Under the pieces are notes generated by a model, which saw nothing but the letters and a program-made list of their open reading frames with translations, had not been told where the DNA came from and ran no database searches. The position numbers and the translations under genes were made by a program. DNA of 23,442 bases. Source: Clostridiales bacterium. GTDB lineage: Bacteria > Bacillota > Clostridia > Christensenellales > Aristaeellaceae. This document shows, piece by piece, positions 7,454 to 13,854 of this stretch. The DNA lies in NCBI GenBank assembly GCA_004554085.1, contig SFNY01000060.1:1-23442 (forward strand), given 5' to 3'. The stretch's first letter is position 1; every line of letters starts with the position of its first letter.

Positions 7454-8677
7454 TCAGCCCTCCGTGAGTTCCACCCGACCGCCCAGGGACTTGAAGTCCC
7501 GCCAGAAGCCGGGGTAGGATTTGTTGACCGCCTCCGCACCGCGAATCACAACTTCCTGCGTGCAGCCCGCCGAGGCGACGGCGGCCATCATGGCGATGCG
7601 GTGATCGCCCGCCGCGTCCACCGTTCCGCCGGTGGGTTTGCGTTTGCGCACGATCAGCCCGTCCGGGGTTTCGGCAACCTCGCCGCCCAGCGCATTCAGC
7701 GCCTGACGCACGGTGGCGATGCGGTCGGATTCCTTGATGCGCAGGCGTTCGGCGTGAGTCACGCGCAGCTCCTTCCCTGCGGCGCAGGCGCAGGCCGCGA
7801 TGGTGGGCACCAGATCGGGGATGTCCCCCGCGTCCAGAATGCACACACCATCGGAGGAACGCAGCTCGGCGAGGGCCGAGACGATCCGCCGGTCGCCCTG
7901 GGCGGAGTCGGGGTCGAGTCCGGTGACTTCGACGGAACAGCCCGGCAGTTCATTGATGCACAGCCAGAAGGCCGCGTTTGACCAGTCGCCGCCGATCTGC
8001 ATGGTTCCGGGGGATGCGTAGCGCCCCTTTCCCGGGATGCGGTAGCCATCGTCCGTGGGTTCCGGCTTCGCACCGAAGGATGCCATGCAGCGGCGGGTGA
8101 TGCCGATGTAGCTGGCGGATTCCAGCTTGCCGGTGATCGTGAGCATGCTCTCGTTGTCCAGCAGCGTCAGCGCCAGCAGCATGCCGGTGATGTACTGGGA
8201 GGACACGTCGCCGGGAAGTTCGTATGCGCCGGGTTTGAGCCTGCCCGAGATGCGCAGCACGTCCCGTTCAGGCCGGGTCAGCGTGCAGCCGCCGCGAACC
8301 AGCTCCCGATCCAGAGGCGCGATGGGGCGCTCCGGCAGCCGCCCGTGCATGCGGAAGTCCGTCTCGACACCCAGCGCGCCCGCCACGGGGAGCAGGAAGC
8401 GCAGCGTGCTGCCGCTCTCGCCGCAGTCCGCCTCGCAGCGGGCGGGGGGATCGGCGATGGGCGCGACGCGCAGCTCCCCGCCCTCCAGCACGATGTCCGC
8501 ACCCATGGCGTTCAGGCAGCGGATGGTGGCGTCGATGTCCTGGGAGGATGCCGACAGGGGGATGCGGGTGGGCGCGTCCGCGAGGGCCGCGCAGATCAGC
8601 AGCCGGTGCGCCTCGGACTTCGAGGGGATGGCGGCGATGCTGCCCCGGAGCGCACCGGGGGTGATGCGGGCGATCAT
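7454..8677 (-). CDS. aroA: 3-phosphoshikimate 1-carboxyvinyltransferase (EPSP synthase)
   Basis: The enzyme joins shikimate 3-phosphate and phosphoenolpyruvate to form EPSP. Of 407 residues, recognisable elements are PSKSEAHR (18-25), ESGSTLRFL (87-95), GDVSSQYITG (156-165), the catalytic Asp288 in IPDLVPTIA, LRIKESDRI (312-320) with Glu316, and AGDHRIAM (356-363). The ESGSTLR motif differs from the NAGTAMR of glyphosate-sensitive class I enzymes and is closer to class II forms, so reduced glyphosate sensitivity is a possible but untested inference. The start at 8677 forms an ATGA overlap with the aroB stop. No strong SD is seen, so translational coupling to aroB is likely. Confidence 0.95.
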   Translation of the reverse strand: MIARITPGALRGSIAAIPSKSEAHRLLICAALADAPTRIPLSASSQDIDATIRCLNAMGADIVLEGGELRVAPIADPPARCEADCGESGSTLRFLLPVAGALGVETDFRMHGRLPERPIAPLDRELVRGGCTLTRPERDVLRISGRLKPGAYELPGDVSSQYITGMLLALTLLDNESMLTITGKLESASYIGITRRCMASFGAKPEPTDDGYRIPGKGRYASPGTMQIGGDWSNAAFWLCINELPGCSVEVTGLDPDSAQGDRRIVSALAELRSSDGVCILDAGDIPDLVPTIAACACAAGKELRVTHAERLRIKESDRIATVRQALNALGGEVAETPDGLIVRKRKPTGGTVDAAGDHRIAMMAAVASAGCTQEVVIRGAEAVNKSYPGFWRDFKSLGGRVELTEG

Positions 8678-9732
8678 GCGTCCAGGCCCGAGCGGGCCCA
8701 ATCCGCAAGCTCCGCCACCGGAACCGGGCGCAGCGCGCTCTCGCCGTAGGCGCAGGGCACCACCAGCGTCAGCGTGTCGCCCTTGCGCTTCTTGTCGGAG
8801 AGCGCCACGTCCGCAAGCGCCTCCGGACTGTACTGCGTCTCCAGCGGCAAATTGTACTTCTTCAGAAGCGCCTGCAATACATCCAGACAGTCCTGCGGAC
8901 ACAGGCCCTTCCGCACCGCCGCGCGGGTGATGCGCATCATGCCGATGGCCACCGCGCTGCCGTGGGGAATGGCATAGCCGCTGAGCTTCTCGATGGAGTG
9001 GGCGAAGGTGTGGCCAAGGTTCAGCAGCTGCCGCCGCCCGGTGTCGAACTCGTCGCCCTCCACCACGTCGCGCTTCATCTCCACGCAGCGGGCGATGACC
9101 GCCTCCATCTGATCCTTGATGTGGGTATCCAGCAGGCTGTGCAGCAACTTACCGTCGCCCAGCATGCCGTACTTGATGACCTCGGCGCAGCCGTCGGAGA
9201 GCACGGAGTCGGGCAGGCTCCCGATGGTCTCCGGGTCGCAGAGCACCAGCCAGGGCTGGTAGAACGCGCCGCAGAGATTCTTGCCCGCGGGCAGGTCGAT
9301 GGCGGTCTTGCCGCCCACGGAGGAATCCACGCAGGCCAGCAGCGTGGTGGGAACCTGAATCAGGCCCACGCCCCGCATGTAGGTGGCCGCGGCGAAGCCG
9401 GTGAGGTCGCCCACCACGCCGCCGCCCAGGGCGATCAGGCCGTCCGCGCGGGTGAGGCGCCGCTCGGCGAGGTCGTTCACCAGATTTAAATAGGTAGTTC
9501 CGCACTTGGAGGCTTCGCCCGCCGGGATCACGTAGCCCTCGGCGGTGAACCCCGCCGCACGCATGGAGGCAAGCGCGCGATCCAGGTACAGCGGCGCGAC
9601 ATTGGAGTCCGTGACGATCACCGCATTGCGTCCGCGCAAGACCTGCGCCGCGCGCGCGCCCAGCTCGTCCAGCAGGCCGGGGCCGATGTGCACGTCGTAT
9701 TCCCGGGAGGCGGCGATGTGGATGGTTCTCAT
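8674..9732 (-). CDS. aroB: 3-dehydroquinate synthase
   Basis: The enzyme cyclises DAHP to 3-dehydroquinate with NAD and a divalent metal. The 352-residue sequence shows LGGGVVGDLTGF (102-113) for NAD, PTTLLACVDSSVGGKTAI (128-145), the metal ligand Glu184 in GCAEVIKYG, and NLGHTFAH and PHG carrying the metal-binding His residues. The start at 9732 overlaps the tyrA stop as ATGA, and upstream Met codons in the same frame fall within tyrA. The position between tyrA and aroA fits a single co-transcribed and translationally coupled operon. Confidence 0.96.
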   Translation of the reverse strand: MRTIHIAASREYDVHIGPGLLDELGARAAQVLRGRNAVIVTDSNVAPLYLDRALASMRAAGFTAEGYVIPAGEASKCGTTYLNLVNDLAERRLTRADGLIALGGGVVGDLTGFAAATYMRGVGLIQVPTTLLACVDSSVGGKTAIDLPAGKNLCGAFYQPWLVLCDPETIGSLPDSVLSDGCAEVIKYGMLGDGKLLHSLLDTHIKDQMEAVIARCVEMKRDVVEGDEFDTGRRQLLNLGHTFAHSIEKLSGYAIPHGSAVAIGMMRITRAAVRKGLCPQDCLDVLQALLKKYNLPLETQYSPEALADVALSDKKRKGDTLTLVVPCAYGESALRPVPVAELADWARSGLDA

Positions 9733-10568
9733 CTGCCGTCCACCTCCTCCTTGATCCTGCGGCCCTCGTCCAGCAGCGCGCGCAGGATATCGAAGTCCTT
9801 CTCCTCCAGCGCGTCGCGGTACTGCCTCAGAGATGCAAGCAGCGTGTCTAGCTCGAACAGCAGCGGCTCCCGGTTCTCCAGGAACAGCTCCGCCCACATG
9901 TCCGGATTCAGCCAGGCCACGCGGGTGAGATCCCGGTAGCTGCCGGCGGAGAAGCCGTCGTGCTGACGGGCGGTGGGGCTCTTGATGAAGGCGTTGGACA
10001 CGATGTGGGCCATCTGGCTGGTGAAGGCGATGCGCCGGTCGTGCTCCTCGGCGGTGATGGCCGAGATGCGGCCGAAGCGCGCGGGTAGCAGCAGCGTGCG
10101 CAGGCGGTCGAACAGCTCGATGTCGTCGAACACCGGCGGCACCAGCACCATCGGTGCGCCGTCGAACATGTCCGCGCGGCTGTACTTGAAGCCGGAATTG
10201 TGGGTGCCCGCCATGGGATGACCGCCCACGAAGGTGAAGCCGTACTCCTCTGCGATGGGGAAGCAGGCCTCGCACACCTTCTGCTTGATGCCGGAGAGGT
10301 CGATCACCACGCAATCCTTTGACAGCATGGATGCGACCCGGCGAAGTTGGTCGATCACGCCCTGGGGATAGGAGGCCAGGAAGAGCAGATCCAGCGTGGG
10401 CAGGATTTCGTCCGTCAGCTCGCCGTCGATGGCCTGGGCGATCAGGGCGAAGTCCACGATGGACTTGCTGCGGTTTGCGCCGTAGACCTCCCAGCGGGGG
10501 TCGCGCTTGTAGGCCTTGGCCATGGAGCCGCCGATCAGACCCAGGCCGATGATCCCGACGCGCATCAT
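9729..10568 (-). CDS. tyrA: Prephenate dehydrogenase
   Basis: The enzyme oxidatively decarboxylates prephenate to 4-hydroxyphenylpyruvate, the tyrosine branch. The 279-residue protein starts with a Rossmann fold (VGIIGLGLIGGSM) and has GGHPMAGT (115-122, His117) and SQMAH (His188). It is the short form without a C-terminal ACT domain. The start at 10568 overlaps the aroF stop and has an SD (GGGAGG) about 8 nt upstream; a second ATG at 10565 is equally possible. Because of the aroF frameshift, the aroF start at 11516 is open straight into this frame, so an automated caller would report a 595-residue AroF-TyrA fusion. The overlap and SD show that tyrA is a separate gene. Confidence 0.93.
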   Translation of the reverse strand: MMRVGIIGLGLIGGSMAKAYKRDPRWEVYGANRSKSIVDFALIAQAIDGELTDEILPTLDLLFLASYPQGVIDQLRRVASMLSKDCVVIDLSGIKQKVCEACFPIAEEYGFTFVGGHPMAGTHNSGFKYSRADMFDGAPMVLVPPVFDDIELFDRLRTLLLPARFGRISAITAEEHDRRIAFTSQMAHIVSNAFIKSPTARQHDGFSAGSYRDLTRVAWLNPDMWAELFLENREPLLFELDTLLASLRQYRDALEEKDFDILRALLDEGRRIKEEVDGR

Positions 10569-11516
10569 ACCAGCGCCTCCCGGATTTTGAAGATCCGCTT
10601 TGCCAGATCGTCGAAGGCGTCGGGGGTGAGGGACTGCGCGCCGTCGCTGAGGGCGTGGATGGGATCGTTGTGCACCTCGATCATCAGGCCGTCCGCGCCT
10701 GCGGCCACCGCCGCCAGGGCCATGGAGCCGACGAGGGATGCGCGTCCGGTGGCGTGGCTGGGATCCACCACCACGGGCAGGTGGGTCAGCTCCTTGAGCA
10801 CCGGCACGGCGGAGAGATCCAGCGTGTTGCGGGTGTAGGTGCTCTCGTAGCGCGCTCATCAGCAGCTCCTTGATGGTGCCCGCCAGGCCGCGCTTGAGCA
10901 GGATGGGCTTGTTGGTCTTGCCCAGCTCCTTGAGCAGGTCGAAGTTCTGGGTGTTGCGCGCGCCCACCTGGATCACGTCTACGTCCTCGAACAGGTCCAG
11001 CGTGCGGATGTCCATGATCTCGGTGACGATGGGCAGACCCGTGGCCTTCTTGGCCTCCAGCAGCAGGCGGATGCCCTCGCCGCCCAGGCCCTGGAAGTCG
11101 TAGGGGGAGGTGCGGGGCTTGAAGGAGCCGCCGCGCAGCATGTTCGCGCCCGCCAGCTTCACCCGCTGGGCCACGCCCACGATCTGGTCGCAGCACTCCA
11201 CCGAGCAGGGGCCAGCGATCAGGCCGAAGGAGCCGCCGCCGAGGGTCAGACCGGCGTCGCCAATCGGAACCACGCTGTCGTCGGGGTGGAACTTGCGGTT
11301 CACGGCCTTGAAGGGATCGGTGACGCGGGTGACGCTCTCCACGATGTCCAGGCTGCGCAACATGTCCATGTCCACGTTCTTGGTGTTGCCGATCAGGCCC
11401 AGAACGGTGGTGTACTCGCCCTGGGAGACGTGCACGCCCAGGCCCTGCTTCTTCAGCCATTCGATCAGCATTTCGGTTCTTTCGGGGGATGCGTCATGCT
11501 TCAGTACTGCAATCAT
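10565..11516 (-). pseudogene. aroF: 3-deoxy-7-phosphoheptulonate (DAHP) synthase with an internal frameshifting deletion
   Basis: This would be the first enzyme of the shikimate pathway, condensing PEP and erythrose 4-phosphate. The N-terminal 70 residues form a ferredoxin-like regulatory domain of the Thermotoga/Bacillus type. The barrel follows with GPCSVE (102-107), RGGSFKPRTSPYDFQG (128-143) and LLKRGLAGT (207-214). After residue 222 (LLMSA, about 10851) the frame shifts. The C-terminal part resumes in another frame from about 10849 with YESTYTRNTLDLSAVPV, VVVDPSHATGR and GLMIEVH. The family segment between them, which carries the CERG motif, is missing. Adding 59 nt would restore the frame and give about 336 residues, the usual length. 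The start at 11516 has GAGAGG upstream. It could be a true lesion or a sequence error; an otherwise intact operon favours error or very recent damage. Confidence 0.85.
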
Positions 11517-11549
11517 TTCTGTCTACCTCTCTTCCATCGTCGCCGGGAA

Positions 11550-11582
11550 TAAAAATGCCGCACAGTCTGGTAACTGTGCGGC
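11550..11582 (-). terminator. Rho-independent terminator of the aroF attenuator
   Basis: On the minus strand a perfect 10-bp GC-rich stem (arms 11582-11573 and 11566-11557) with a 6-nt loop is followed by A then TTTTTATT (11556-11549). It lies 34 nt before the aroF start and after the leader peptide, so it would stop transcription before the structural genes. The 5' arm and loop can alternatively pair with the segment following the leader stop codon. Confidence 0.92.
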
Positions 11583-11642
11583 GGAATGTTCTTTGGGTTT
11601 TCTTCATCGAAAGCCCCGGGCTTTGCGCATCACAAAGTTACC
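11569..11642 (-). promoter_or_regulatory. Candidate antiterminator of the aro operon
   Basis: The minus-strand segment 11642-11626, starting two bases after the leader stop codon, reads GGTAAC, TT, TGTG, AT, GCG. It is complementary to 11583-11569 (CGC, CG, CACA, GTTACC). The pairing is 6, 4 and 3 bp, interrupted by a 2-nt bulge and a small internal loop, and it would sequester the 5' arm and loop of the terminator. An upstream segment within the leader, TTACCA at 11666-11661, can pair with TGGTAA at 11643-11638 and so compete with the antiterminator. A further small hairpin lies at 11624-11610. Confidence 0.75.
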
Positions 11643-11672
11643 ATTACTTCGTACCAAAGCTGGTAAAGTAAT
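11643..11672 (-). promoter_or_regulatory. Pause-type hairpin over the 3' end of the leader peptide
   Basis: On the minus strand ATTACTTTACCA (11672-11661) pairs with TGGTA (11656-11652) and AAGTAAT (11649-11643): 7 plus 5 bp with a 2-nt bulge and a 4-nt loop. It spans Tyr14 through the stop codon of the leader. It is in the place of the 1:2 hairpin of classical attenuators, which pauses polymerase until the ribosome arrives. Confidence 0.65.
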
Positions 11673-11712
11673 AGTAGCTGGCGTATGCAAAACCGAGGGA
11701 GAAGAAGCGCAT
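11644..11712 (-). CDS. Phe/Tyr-rich attenuator leader peptide of the aromatic operon
   Basis: A 22-codon ORF starts at ATG 11712 and ends at TAA 11646-11644. It has a strong SD (AGGAAGG, 11728-11722) 9 nt upstream and lies about 28 nt after the predicted transcription start. It begins MRFFSLGFAY and continues with three consecutive Tyr codons (13-15) and Phe16, then Phe19. Phe is at 3, 4, 8, 16 and 19; Tyr is at 10, 13, 14 and 15. Nine of 22 residues are thus Phe or Tyr, and there is no Trp. The downstream operon makes Phe and Tyr. By analogy with PheL and TrpL, its translation, not its product, would report charged tRNA-Phe and tRNA-Tyr levels. Scarcity stalls the ribosome and frees the antiterminator strand. 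It is too short for ordinary gene callers. Confidence 0.88.
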   Translation of the reverse strand: MRFFSLGFAYASYYYFTSFGTK

Positions 11713-11746
11713 GGATAAATACCTTCCTGCAATCGATGTTTTCTGC

Positions 11747-11776
11747 ATTCTATCACGACAGGAAGGGGATTGTCAA
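11747..11776 (-). promoter_or_regulatory. Sigma-A promoter of the aromatic operon (extended -10)
   Basis: A perfect -35 TTGACA (11776-11771) is followed after 18 nt by TAGAAT (11752-11747), preceded by TGA to make an extended -10. Transcription should begin near 11740, giving a leader RNA of about 190 nt to the attenuator terminator. This is the best-matching promoter in the window, as expected where control lies downstream at termination. Confidence 0.85.
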
Positions 11777-11828
11777 GTGGAATTCTTCCGGATCTGCGAA
11801 CTTTTTTCGATGATTTGACCGTTTCTTG

Positions 11829-11865
11829 ACGCAAAACCCCGAAACGCAAGCAGAAATTTACGCAA
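11829..11865 (+). repeat. Three ACGCAA direct repeats between the divergent promoters
   Basis: ACGCAA occurs at 11829-11834, 11844-11849 and 11860-11865, spaced 15 and 16 bp, ending five bases before the -35 of the panT promoter. The spacing is not far from one and a half helical turns. It could be an operator, or chance. Confidence 0.25.
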
Positions 11866-11869
11866 TCTA

Positions 11870-11898
11870 TTGGTAAGACGGGGGAAATGTGCTATAAT
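11870..11898 (+). promoter_or_regulatory. Promoter of the panT-coaX operon
   Basis: TTGGTA (11870-11875, 4 of 6 matches to the -35 consensus), a 17-nt spacer, and a perfect TATAAT (11893-11898) preceded by TGC, giving an extended -10. The predicted start is near 11905, about 92 nt upstream of panT. Confidence 0.75.
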
Positions 11899-11905
11899 GG
11901 GAGCG

Positions 11906-11961
11906 TCGGTATCTTCGGAACCGAACATGGCAACCCTATACGTCCCAATATTTCGTAGGGT
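11906..11961 (+). promoter_or_regulatory. Structured 5' untranslated region of panT
   Basis: Two hairpins follow the predicted transcription start. The first (11906-11924) has a TCGGT/ACCGA stem, a bulged A and a TC/GA extension closed by a UUCG tetraloop. The second (11933-11961) pairs ACCCTA with TAGGGT and CG with CG across a TA bulge. The SD (GGAGG, 11982-11986) lies beyond both. I do not recognise a known riboswitch class, and the first hairpin may simply protect the 5' end of the transcript. Confidence 0.4.
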
Positions 11962-11996
11962 ATCTCAAGAAGAACTCGAACGGAGGAACAACGACC

Positions 11997-12605
11997 ATGA
12001 AAAAATTCACGATTCGCGACTTTGTCATCCTTGCGCTCATGGTGGGCATTCTGCTGCTGATGAGCACCACGCCGCTGGGCTACCTCAACATCGGCCCGCT
12101 GGCCATCACCTTCAACGTCATTCCGCTGGCCATCGCGGCCATTGCGCTGGGCCCGGTGGGCGGCCTCATTGTGGGCTGCGTGTTCGGCATTACCAGCTTT
12201 TTGCAGTGCATCGGCGTGGGCGGCAGCAGCGCCATGGGCGTGATGCTGTTCAGCATCAATCCGGTGCTGACCTTCATTCAGCGCTTCGTGCCCAGGGCGC
12301 TGGACGGCCTGCTGCTGGGCTATATCTATCGCTTCCTCAGAAAGAGAACCAAGTCCTACGTGGCCTGCGCGGTGACGGGCTTCTTCTCGGCGTTTCTGAA
12401 CACGCTGCTGTTCATGACTGCGCTGGTGGTGCTCTTCGGCAACACGCAGTACATGCAGGAGCTGATCGGAGGCCGCAACATCATCGTGTTCATCTGCACC
12501 TTCGTGGGCGTCAACGCGGTGGCGGAGATGGCTTCCTCCACGATCCTCACGGGCGCTGTCGGCACGGCGCTGGACAAGGCCGGCCTGTTCCGCGAGCGCA
12601 AGTAA
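11997..12605 (+). CDS. panT: ECF transporter S component, probable pantothenate transporter
   Basis: This 202-residue integral membrane protein has about six hydrophobic segments and the signature of ECF substrate-binding (S) components: a short basic N-terminus, TFNVIPLAIAAIALGPVGG in the third segment, and the central FGITSFLQ. S components bind a vitamin in the membrane and associate with the EcfA/EcfA'/EcfT energising module, which is not encoded here and may be shared. Pantothenate is inferred as the substrate because the next gene, 21 bp downstream, is pantothenate kinase. The S-component fold alone does not fix the ligand. The start at 11997 has a good SD (CGGAGGAAC). Confidence 0.8.
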   Translation: MKKFTIRDFVILALMVGILLLMSTTPLGYLNIGPLAITFNVIPLAIAAIALGPVGGLIVGCVFGITSFLQCIGVGGSSAMGVMLFSINPVLTFIQRFVPRALDGLLLGYIYRFLRKRTKSYVACAVTGFFSAFLNTLLFMTALVVLFGNTQYMQELIGGRNIIVFICTFVGVNAVAEMASSTILTGAVGTALDKAGLFRERK

Positions 12606-12626
12606 AAGCAAGTACGGAGGGGTTCC

Positions 12627-13397
12627 ATGATACTCACCCTGGACATCGGAAATACCAACATCAAGACGGCGCTCTTCGAGGGCATGGAGATGGTGCAGTA
12701 CTGGCGCGTGTCCACCGACCGCAACATGTCGTCCGATGAATACGGCATTCTGCTGATGAACCTGTTTGCGCACAACCACATCTCGCCCGAGCAGGTGGAC
12801 GGCATCATGATTTCTTCCGTGGTGCCGCAGATCAACTTCACCATCGAGCACATGTGCCGCACCTACTTCAAGCAGGAGCCGCGCATCATCGGCCCCGGCG
12901 TCAAGACGGGCATCAACATCAAGTATGAGAACCCACGCGAGCTGGGCTCCGATCGCATCGCCAACGCCGTCGCCGCCTACGAGCTCTACGGCGGCCCCTG
13001 CATCACCATCGATTTCGGCACGGCAACCTCCTTCGGCGTGATTTCCGAGAAGGGCGAGTTCCTGGGCGGCGCGATCTGTCCAGGCCTGAAGCTGGCGGCG
13101 GAGGCGCTGACCGAGCGCGCCGCGAAGCTGCCCCGCTTCGAGCTGGTCAAGCCGGAGAGCGTCATCGGGCGCAACACCGTGACCAACATGCAGGCGGGCA
13201 TCGTCTACGGCTACATCGGTCAGATCAACTACCTGGTCGACCGCATGAAGAAGGAGCTGGGCGCGCCCAATGCCAAGGTGATCGCCACCGGCGGTCTGGC
13301 GGTGCTGGTGGCCGGGGAGTCCAATGTGATCGACGTCATGGACGGCCTGCTGACCCTGAAGGGCCTGTGCCTGATTCATCAGAAAAATGCAGATTGA
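12627..13397 (+). CDS. coaX: Type III pantothenate kinase
   Basis: The enzyme phosphorylates pantothenate, the first step of coenzyme A synthesis. Type III enzymes need a monovalent cation and are generally not feedback-inhibited by CoA. The 256-residue protein has the ASKHA phosphate loop DIGNTNIK (6-13), GSDR (107-110) with catalytic Asp109, TIDFGTATSF (127-136), and GGAICPGL (147-154). The start at 12627 has a strong SD (GGAGGGG). Together with the upstream S component it makes a pantothenate uptake-and-trapping pair. It overlaps ogt by 11 bp. Confidence 0.95.
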   Translation: MILTLDIGNTNIKTALFEGMEMVQYWRVSTDRNMSSDEYGILLMNLFAHNHISPEQVDGIMISSVVPQINFTIEHMCRTYFKQEPRIIGPGVKTGINIKYENPRELGSDRIANAVAAYELYGGPCITIDFGTATSFGVISEKGEFLGGAICPGLKLAAEALTERAAKLPRFELVKPESVIGRNTVTNMQAGIVYGYIGQINYLVDRMKKELGAPNAKVIATGGLAVLVAGESNVIDVMDGLLTLKGLCLIHQKNAD

Positions 13398-13854
13398 GCT
13401 TGTTCGTCACATCGAATCGCCCATCGGAAGGCTAAAGCTGTGCGCAGACGGGGACGGTCTGTGCGCGCTGCGCTTTGCCGCCCCGGGGGAGGAGATGGAC
13501 GCTGCGCCGGTGCTTATGCAGGCCGAGCGCGAGCTGGAGGAATACTTTGCGGGGCGGAGAACGGCGTTCTCCGTTCCGCTTTCCATGCATGGAACGCCCT
13601 TTCAAATGGAGGTCTGGGCGGCCCTGCGCACGATTCCCTACGGGGTGACGCGCTCTTACGGGGAGCTTGCGGTGCAGATCGGACGGCCCAGGGCCTGTCG
13701 GGCGGTGGGCATGGCGAACCACGTAAATCCCCTGCCCATCCTCGTGCCCTGCCACCGTGTGCTGGGCGCGGACGGGCGGCTCACGGGCTATGCGGGGGGA
13801 CTGGATGTGAAGAAATACCTGCTGGAACTGGAAGGTGTACATGTCAAAGTTTGA
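13387..13854 (+). CDS. ogt: Methylated-DNA--protein-cysteine methyltransferase
   Basis: This suicide repair protein transfers alkyl groups from O6-alkylguanine to its own cysteine. The 155-residue sequence has the Ogt/MGMT layout. An RNase H-like N-terminal domain is followed by the helix-turn-helix DNA-binding core TIPYGVTRSYGELA (82-95), RACRAVG (102-108), and the active site VPCHRV (120-125) with acceptor Cys122. The start ATG lies inside coaX with an 11-bp overlap and no strong SD, so translation is probably coupled. Its 3' end overlaps recD2 by 14 bp. Confidence 0.95.
   Translation: MQIELVRHIESPIGRLKLCADGDGLCALRFAAPGEEMDAAPVLMQAERELEEYFAGRRTAFSVPLSMHGTPFQMEVWAALRTIPYGVTRSYGELAVQIGRPRACRAVGMANHVNPLPILVPCHRVLGADGRLTGYAGGLDVKKYLLELEGVHVKV

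Noticed and set aside
9729..11516. A single 595-residue AroF-TyrA fusion protein
   Set aside because: The middle about 94 residues are nonsense relative to DAHP synthase, the true AroF C-terminus lies in another frame, and tyrA has its own SD and start overlapping the aroF stop.
11547..11776. T-box riboswitch upstream of aroF
   Set aside because: No T-box sequence (AGGGTGGAACCGCG-like) or matching antiterminator bulge is present. The Phe/Tyr-rich ORF with its own SD explains the region better.
11604..11849. 81-codon open frame overlapping the aro leader and promoter on the minus strand
   Set aside because: It would start upstream of the promoter and runs in a different frame from the leader peptide. 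No SD or domain is recognisable.
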